Positions 57,191 through 64,000 of a stretch of 64,000 nucleotides of DNA are shown here, one piece after another. Under the pieces are notes generated by a model that was not told where the DNA came from, did no database searches, and was given only the letters and a program-made list of their open reading frames with translations. The number at the start of each line of letters is the position of its first letter. Positions within the stretch are counted from its first letter, which is position 1. Position numbers and translations under genes: made by a program. Origin of the DNA: Trichaptum fuscoviolaceum (taxonomy: Eukaryota; Basidiomycota; Agaricomycetes; Hymenochaetales; Trichaptaceae); contig CAJSYZ010000009.1 in assembly GCA_910574455.1 (NCBI GenBank), positions 620,001-684,000 on the forward strand. Direction: 5' to 3'.

Positions 57191-57289
57191 AGCTATGGAC
57201 GACGGGCAAGAAGGCGTTTGCTTCGCGCAAACGCCGTCTTGCTTCTGCTTCCGCAGCCACTCGCCTCTCGGGCGCGAGCTGTATGCTCG

Positions 57290-57995
57290 CAAGCGCAGCT
57301 TTGAGACCTCGAGTCTTACTCTTAGTCTCCTACAGTGGGGTGTAAAAAGTAGTGGGACAGTCACGTGCTTACCAAATCTCCTATTGCAAGAACTGAAAGC
57401 TTTTTAAAGTACTTTCTCGTCATATTTGAGGGCTCAAAGTTTGCTAGGTGATATTTTCGGTTATATTGAACAAGAATGTGTAGAAATATACAAGAAAATG
57501 TAGTAGAATGTTGTCAACAAGGGCATCACTTTCAACTCAGGCTGTGACCCAAATAGGAATGTGACATGTGACCGTCCCACCACTTTTTACACCCCACTGT
57601 ACACCTTCGCACCTCTCTGAACGACGAGAAGCTCAAGGACAAGCGAGCGCAAGCGCATCTCTCGAGACCTTGAGTCTTATTCCGACACCTCTGTACCTCA
57701 CTGAACGACGAGAAGCTCACGGACAAGCAAGCGCAAGCGCAGCTTTCGAGACTTCGAGACTTACTCCTACAACCTCCTTATCTCTCTGGACGACGAGAAG
57801 CTCAAGGGCAAGTTTGAGCCCGATGGCAAGCTCAAGTTAGACTTCCGTCAACGAGGCGATCTCATGGCTCGATGGCTCGCAGGAATCACCGAATCAGGAG
57901 TACGAGGAGAAGCAGAAGGAGCTGGACAGCGTCGCAAACTCCGTCATCCAGAAGGCGGGCGGTGCATTCCCCGGCGGCGCTGCGACATCCACTTC
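57290..57995 (+). pseudogene. Hsp70 C-terminal fragment captured in E2, partly triplicated
   Basis: Encodes, across frameshifts, FETYSYNLLISLDDEKLKGK, SVNEAISWLDGSQE, NQEYEEKQKELDSVAN and a Gly-rich end AFPGGAATSTSGHAAGGG, the lid and C-terminus of Hsp70. The segment encoding SYSYNL...SLNDEKLKDK is present three times in tandem (units starting near 57290, 57640 and 57735), and the first unit is split by the MITE. The ATPase domain is absent. A non-functional captured fragment. Confidence 0.85.
57333..57599. mobile_element. Tc1/mariner-type MITE inside E2
   Basis: 267 bp with inverted ends CAGTGGGGTGTAAAAAGT, continuing with few mismatches for about 33 bp, and flanked by TA on both sides (57331-57332, 57600-57601). 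No transposase. It splits the first Hsp70 unit. Confidence 0.88.
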
Positions 57996-58721
57996 AGGAC
58001 ATGCAGCTGGTGGGGGGTTGGGAAGTTAGGTTGAGGATATAGGCCGAGCTGCATTCGAGTGAACCAGGAGCGGCATTGGCATGCTCGCTGGTGGCAGCAA
58101 TCTAGGTACGTCTTCATTTCATTTGTGTTCCATTTACAAAAAAATTGACTGACAATGGCTCGCTTTCGCAGCTGCGCCATAACCCATTGAGCCGTGCGTG
58201 ATAGACGCTTGCGAGCTCTCACCTCCCTATACTCCATTCAAACTCACCCACGCCGCATCGTTCGCCCGCCCCGCCTTGCCACGCACGAGCGGCTTTTGTC
58301 TCAGTGCAGTGCGCCACGAGGCCGTAGTCGCACCCGCGGGCCTGATCTAGTGACGCGGATGGCGCGCGCTGGTATCCGCTGTGCGCGCGCGCGCAATGCC
58401 CGCCGCCCGCGTACCGGCCCAGCGCGCGTGTGTGCTATTTTAATTTAGATATTTTAGCCTTTATTCCAAATTTCAATTAAGCCTGGACCGTAGTCCAGGC
58501 TTTGCAATTAATATAATTATTATTTCAAATGAAAAGAAAGTGCTGCCGTGCTGCCGGGCAAAGCCCTGAGAAGGCAGCATCGGCACGCGTGGCCCAGGCA
58601 GAGCTGAAAGGCAGAACGAGCTGCCGAAAGCCTGCCGAAGTTATCGACGATAGTTTCTGAACGGCCTCACAATAACTATCGTCAATTTCATAAGATTATT
58701 AGTTGGTACTGGTGGGTGGCG

Positions 58722-61151
58722 ATGGATCCCGCCAAGGTACAGGCGGTCCTCGACTGGCCCACCCCGAAAAAGGTGAAAGACATTCAAGCCTTCCTCGGGT
58801 TCGCAAATTTCTATCGACGCTTTATTCGGGATTTTTCGCACATCGTCAAACCGCTCACGACGCTGCTGAAAAAGGATGTTCGCTGGGCCTGGACAGAAAA
58901 CCAGCAGTTCACGTTCGACTATCTCAAGCGCATGTTCACGACCGCCCCCGTCCTTATGATGCCCGACATGTCGCGACAATTCATCGTGGAATGCGACGCC
59001 TCTGATTTTGCGACCGGCGCGGTCCTGTCCCAGGAAGGCGACGACGGGTTGATACATCCGGTCGCCTTTTTCTCGAAATCCCTCAACGATGCGGAATGCA
59101 ACTACGAGATTTATGACAAGGAGCTACTCGCGATTATTAGAGCTCTCGACGAGTGGCAACATTATCTCGAAGGTGCGAGTCATAAACTCGATATCGTGTC
59201 TGACCACAAGAATCTGCTATACTTCTCTGAATCCCGAATGCTGACGCGATGCCAAGCCCGGTGGAGCCTTTTCCTCACCCGCTTCGACTTTACGATTTGC
59301 CATCGCCCGGGGCGACTCGGGGGCAAGCCCGACGCTATGTCACGACGCGTTGACCTTCAGCCAGAAGGCGAGGACAACACTGGACGAACCCTCTTGACCC
59401 CCGAAATGTTTCGGCTAAAAGCAATTCGTCGGGGAATGACGCAGGTACACGGGGATCAGGCCCTCCTACGACGCATTCGTAAGTCAGACCAGTATGAAGA
59501 CGAACTGGTAGACGCGATCGAGTTGGTCAAGTCAAAGGCGCCCCGAGTTCTGACCAAAGAACTTGAGGACTGGAGCACCAAAGAAGGCCTCATCCTATAT
59601 CAGGGTAAGGTTTACGTCCCGAAAGATGAGACCATTCGCCGGGATGTGGTGAAGACCTACCACGACAGTCTCCCCGCCGGACATCCTGGACATTGGAAAA
59701 TGTTTGAGATGGTAAGCCGCAACTACTGGTGGCCCGGGATGTCTAACTTCGTAGAACGATACGTTTCGGGATGCGATACCTGCACACGCACGAAGAACCA
59801 ATCGCAACGCCCGGTAGGACTCCTGCAGCCTAACGAAATCCCGCAGGGTCCCTGGCAGGCGATTTCTTGCGACTTCATCACCCAGCTCCCCCGATCCAAG
59901 GATTACAACGCAATTTTCGTGGTGGTCGATCGTCTCACCAAGCAAGCGCATTTTATCCCAACTACGTCTGACATCGATGCACCGGAAACTGCGGAACTAT
60001 TCCTGCAGCACATCTGGAAGCTGCACGGAACCCCCCGCCAGATCATATCCGACCGCGGACCACAGTTTGTCGCGCAGTTCATGAAGGCCCTCTTTTCCCG
60101 ACTCGGTATCAAGGGTACCACGTCGACTGCGTATCACCCGCAGACAGATGGGCAAACCGAAAGGGTAAACCAAGAGCTGGAACAGTATTTACGGGCTTTC
60201 ATAGATACACGACAAGAAAACTGGGCCGGATTACTCCCAATGGCAGAGTTCGCGCACAACACGAAAGCGCACGCGGCAACACGACAATCCCCGTTTGCGC
60301 TCGTCTACGGCTACAATACCGAATTCACGATTGCCCCGAGCGACGGCCTGTCGACGGTCCCCGCCGCGGACGCACGGCTACAGGAGCTTCAGCAGGCACA
60401 GGAAGAGGCACGAGCGGCCTTGGAGGTTGCGGCAGAGCGTATGAAGCAGCACTACGATCAGGCCAGAAACGAGGCCCCGCAGTACGCAGTCGGGGATAAA
60501 GTATGGCTCGAGGCGACGAACGTTCGGCGACTGGGAGCGCGCAAACTATTACCGAAACGACTAGGGCCGTATAAGGTGAAGGCAAAGCTAAGTGACCTCA
60601 CCTACGAACTCGAACTCCCCGCGTCGCTGAAGATCCATCCCGTATTCCACGTATCGCTGCTCTCGCCATACCACGAAGACGACATTCCCGGTCGAACGCA
60701 ACCCCCGCCGCCCCCAGTCGAAGTAGAAGGAGATCTGGAGTACGAGGTGGAAGAGGTACTGGATGCTAGACGGTTTAGGCGGAGGTTTGAATACTTGGTA
60801 CGATGGAAGGGATATTCAAGCGCGGAAGATACTTGGATTCCCGCAACGGATATGGGTAATGCAAAGGCTAAAATTCGCAGTTTCTATCGAAAACACCCGG
60901 ACGCCCCTCGAGAAGTCAACGCTATTGAGCTCTGTGACCTGAGCAAGATTCAAGATTGGCGCCCCGGAGTTGCGCCTTTGGAGGGGGGTAATGTCAAGAT
61001 CCCGGGCTCCTTTTCCTATTTCCCGCACTTTCCCGCCAAGGATCCCGACATGAGCAGGCAATCCCGCGGGGAGAATCCCGCCATTGGATTCCCGACGCGA
61101 AACCCCTTTCCCGACTCGCACGATCCCCCGCAAGATCCCCCGCTCACGTGA
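58722..61151 (+). pseudogene. Gypsy pol fragment 4: RT end, RNase H, integrase, chromodomain
   Basis: About 810 codons open from the E2 edge. Order: RT connection (AFLGFANFYRRFIRDFS), RNase H (VECDASDFATGAVLSQ; YDKELLAI; SDHKNL), integrase HHCC zinc finger (HPGHWKMF...CDTCTRTK, about residues 315-360), integrase core with three acidic residues (SCDFITQLP, ISDRGPQF, TERVNQELEQ), a GPY-type region (LGPYKVKAKL) and a chromodomain (EVEEVLDARRFRRRFEYLVR...WKGYSSAEDTWIP, about 675-730). The stop lies 160 bp inside the 3' LTR, so the C-terminus is encoded by the LTR. This part alone is intact, but the gene is dead upstream. Confidence 0.93.
60980..60988 (+). promoter_or_regulatory. Gypsy polypurine tract
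   Basis: GGAGGGGGG ends three bases before the 3' LTR and lies within the pol coding sequence (EGGN). Confidence 0.8.
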
Positions 61152-61823
61152 CCTATCCCGCACCACCGTCCCGACCACCATGCACGCATACACACACTCA
61201 TTTACGACAACCCGCCAAGGCACACGTACATTCACTTACCAACATACGCTCATTAATCCGCTAGTACCTCAAGGTGACGACCTGCAACCGCCTGGCATAC
61301 CTAGTCTGGCTAGTCGCGGCCACAGACCGGACGCTGACGTCCACAGACATGCCGTAGCCATCTGGAGAGACGGGATGGACATGCCTAGCAGTGCGGTCGT
61401 AGCATGTATCTTTTGTAGTAGATAGGTGCACATTGTGCAAGGACACTTAGCGTAGATTAACTATACATTCTTTACGAAGTAGATAAATAGCTGTAGGCAT
61501 CGTAAGGAGCACCCCACTTTTGACCTCTTGTGGAGTGCTTCCTTAGGTGCGATCTCTCTCTTTTCTCCTGTGTAGTTAGTTGCGCAATACTTACTTGTGG
61601 AGTGCTTCCTTAGGGATCCACTTACTTGACGTTCAAAGCAGTGAAGAGTCCTAGCTGGCCTTGAGAATCCCGCGACGCGCCTGGATAGAATCCCGCGCAT
61701 TTCCCCCGCCTGAATTCCCACGCTCATTCCCGGTCGCGAATCCAGTTCCCCGAAAGCTGGTTCCCGTCGCGAAATCCAGTTCCCCGAAACTGTTTTCCGC
61801 TACAATTCCCGACGGTCGTAACA
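60992..61823 (+). repeat. Gypsy 3' LTR
   Basis: 832 bp, TGTCAAG...GTAACA, about 99% identical to the 5' LTR. Followed by CGGTG and segment A. Confidence 0.92.
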
Positions 61824-63117
61824 CGGTGAGTCACTGCCAGAGTCCTCCAGTACTGAGTAGCCCGAGTCTCGAGAGGTTCGTCGGCGTTATGTGTGATGCA
61901 CAATAGGTACCTCTGAGCTTGTCCTGAGCAGACCAGAAGGCACCTAGTGATAGGAATCTTGATTCTCCATGGTGTGTATACGCGATAGACGGTGGCCTTT
62001 ACTAGTAATGCGTGAGAAACATATCGTGCCTCAGCCAAGGGCTTGATGAAACGACACTGATGGTAGAGAAATCTGCAAAGGCGATGCTCGTATTGAAGTG
62101 GTATATGGCGACTCAACTTTCCCCGTGCGCCCATGTCCAAATCCACTGCCAGTGATCGCCAGGCTGAAACCACACCCGCTTCCCTGCCTTCCCTCCCGAG
62201 TCCCAATCTCCCATTTACAAGAAGAATACTCCTCTGCTTTAAGATATGGCAAGATCTGAAGCGCGCACAGTTCTAGAGAACAACGTACGCGTCACAAACG
62301 TATTAGTCGGTGACAACATCGTATCCGCGACTACAAGGACTGGTGACACAGGCCGCGCACCAGTAGCAACATCGCCACATTGCCAGTGCCCATCAACAGT
62401 CAACAACGTACGGCCCGCAGCACACCTACACCTAGTAGCCTAACGACGTCTGAGTCCGAGTCACCTCTCAAGTTGCTTGTTCTCCCACCCTGCCGGCTTG
62501 CAACTCAATGTTCAGGCGAGTTGTGCTGGTAAAGATGTTGGATGAAGACAGACGGCGCAGAGGTCTGGGGATGAGGGGATGAGGGATGAGGACAGAGGAC
62601 AGAGGCGGAGGAGAGGGTCTGGGTCTCAAGGTGGTGCGACTCGGACAGCGTAAGAGAGTTCGTGCGCAAGGGTGATGTTGACGGCTGGCCAGGCTGATGC
62701 AAACAGCGAGCCTAGGAGAGACAGAGAGAACATGAGAACATGAATCGTGGTGATGGCCTGTCCGAGTCACGGAACTTGAAGTATTCACGCCTTCTCGCGT
62801 CCAAGCCTGAGCTTCAAGTGGATGCCGGTCCAGCAAAGACTCTTTGGCATCGACTCCGTCCTTTTTTGCTTGCCTCATCCTACATCTAAATCACCCTCTG
62901 GCACTTGGGACTGTACGGATTGTCTATAAAATCAATGGATGGATTATGAAACGGCTTTGTGGGTGGTCTGTGACCTGCCTGTCCGTGCAGCGACCGCAAC
63001 GCTCGAAGATTCAACAGCCTGAGCTACTCTATCGCGTGTCGGAAAGCTGTGGCGATTTGGATGAAACGACCACGGCTAAAGTTCAGAGTAGAAAGTCCTC
63101 GTTGAGAATTGAGAATT
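61824..63117. repeat. Segment A, right copy
   Basis: Direct repeat of 41052-42345. It starts at CGGTG exactly after the 3' LTR and runs past the point where the left copy is cut by the 5' LTR. Differences include one added C near 62618 and a deletion near 62997, with divergence after about 63045. Confidence 0.9.
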
Positions 63118-63385
63118 AAGGCATGACAGCCTCCAAGCCTATGAGTTCTATATTCTGCTACAATACTGTATAAGAACTCATTGATATCTGCCATCAGATA
63201 TGGCTTCCGATGTCACCACCGAAAGACGATTTCTTCTCCGCGTATCTCAATTGTGAAGTACATCAACAATGCAGCTGTAAGCTGGGAAAATGACATGGGC
63301 TTGATTCCTGGCGTCTGGCTTGCAGTATTAATCAGAACTCTTGATGCCAGCGGACTCCAACTAACCTGTGCACTGTGTATAGTCC
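63118..63385. repeat. Continuation of interspersed repeat after segment A
   Basis: Resembles about 33470-33720. No coding role seen. Confidence 0.5.
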
Positions 63386-63560
63386 TCAATGGGTCGGGCC
63401 GACCCTCATTGGCCCGGGGTCGGCCTTGACCCGACCCCGTGGGCCGGGTCTGTAAAGGGCCGGGTCATGGAAGGTCAAGGGTGGGCCGGGTCGAGGGTCA
63501 GGCAATATAGAGAAACACCTGACCGTCTGTGACCCGGGTCGACCCGACCCGACCCCCAAC
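63386..63560. repeat. GGGTCGGG / GACCCGAC palindromic repeat block
   Basis: Dense copies of GGGTCGGGCC, GGCCGGGTC and the complement GACCCGACCC in both orientations, able to fold extensively. It looks like a small non-autonomous element, but clear ends and target duplication were not identified. Confidence 0.5.
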
Positions 63561-63710
63561 CCTTAATAATACCCATTTCAGTAGTTAACAGTAAACTTTT
63601 AACTAAACTTAGGCCAGAAAGAGCGACTAAGTTAACTTCTGTAATAGTATCCGTTTTACTTACTTAAAACCGCTTTATATTGGTAATATACCGGTCAAAA
63701 AGGTAGCATG

Positions 63711-64000
63711 TGTTACGACCTGGGGGGAACCTGGGGGCCGGGGCGCGTTAGCGGCTTCCGGGGCAAGGCCTGGGAGAGCGCGCGGCAGCGGAGAAGGCGA
63801 AGGGGAACCGTTAAGGACGCTACAACGCCAACGGAGTTGCGCGGGGAGCGGGGCTACGGGGGCGAGACGCAAGGGGGCTCAAGGCGAGGACGGGACGGAG
63901 TCAGAGTCGAGGCGGGGAAGGCAGAGTCGAGGCGCGGGGAGACAGAGTCGAGACGCGGGGAAATGCCAAGCGGGATTCTGGCGGGAATCTGGATTCGTGC
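63711..64000. mobile_element. Possible LTR start, cut by window end
   Basis: TGTTACGACCTGGGGGG at 63711 resembles the 5' ends of fungal gypsy LTRs (compare TGTCACGACG at 38232) and is followed by GC-rich repeats such as GGCGGGGAAGGCAGAGTCGA. The other end is outside the window. Confidence 0.3.

Larger units (their letters stand above)
54709..58714 (+). mobile_element. E2: TIR transposon with Hsp70 fragment and nested MITE
   Basis: 4,006 bp with ends GAGCCGTACCAACTAATAATC and (reverse complement of right) CACCAGTACCAACTAATAAT; beyond the first six bases the terminal repeats match almost perfectly for about 60 bp. Orientation is opposite to E1. Contents: ORF region 55008-55830, AT-rich middle, Hsp70 fragment with internal triplication and a mariner-type MITE. 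E1 and E2 differ at many positions, so they were separate copies before landing in this gypsy element. Confidence 0.85.
42346..61823 (+). mobile_element. Ty3/gypsy chromovirus (Tf1/sushi type), disrupted
   Basis: LTRs at 42346-43176 and 60992-61823. Between them are a self-priming site, gag, then pol in pieces: protease 44480-45335, RT 50310-50684 and 54435-54708, end of RT to chromodomain 58722-61151. Removing three nested insertions and their duplications leaves about 6.7 kb, normal for the group. Domain order PR-RT-RNase H-IN-chromodomain identifies a chromovirus. It is inactivated by the insertions and by a TGA in RT. The 5' and 3' flanks do not share a target duplication. Confidence 0.93.

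Overview
The window is nuclear DNA of a filamentous basidiomycete, most likely an agaricomycete. The evidence is short introns (about 50-65 nt) with fungal splice sites, two FunK1-type kinase genes, and typical fungal LTR and TIR transposons. The species cannot be named from the sequence. No rRNA gene, tRNA gene, CRISPR array or bacterial-type operon was seen.

Positions 1-33,100 form a duplicated kinase island. Six members of one kinase-like family (K1-K6) share a glycine loop, a VAK lysine, an HxDxxxxN catalytic loop and DFE in place of DFG. They lie with two intact FunK1 genes. Order and orientation form a large degenerate palindrome: FunK1a(+), K3(-), K4(+) on the left mirror K5(-), K6(+), FunK1b(-) on the right, centred near 23.9 kb. 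K1 and K2 lie outside the arms. After the duplication a Ty1/copia element (11551-16488, identical LTRs, intact 1431-codon ORF) entered the left arm, and a 1.15-kb unclassified insertion split K3. Two small unidentified gene families recur beside the kinases.

Positions 33,100-42,345 hold an interspersed repeat, a multi-exon four-TM membrane-protein gene (about 34078-37070) with a broken partial paralogue at 1650-2182, a 2.0-kb solo LTR (38232-40250) carrying tandem repeats, and a 1.29-kb segment called A.

Positions 42346-61823 are one Ty3/gypsy chromovirus (Tf1/sushi type, self-priming, C-terminal chromodomain) broken by nested insertions. These are a hAT-like element (45336-50309) that itself contains a giant foldback palindrome (46165-49016), and two inverted copies of a TIR element with 7-bp target duplications (E1 50685-54427, E2 54709-58714). 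E1 and E2 both carry a decayed 3' fragment of a host Hsp70 gene, and E2 also holds a Tc1/mariner-type MITE. Segment A recurs after the 3' LTR (61824 on). The target-site duplications show that the two LTRs come from different insertion events, so this is either a recombinant locus or a haplotype-switched assembly.

The right end (63,120-64,000) holds a GC-rich palindromic repeat and a possible LTR start cut by the window edge. Likely working host genes are FunK1a, FunK1b, K2, K4, K6, perhaps K5, and the membrane-protein gene. Most of the rest is transposon or decay.
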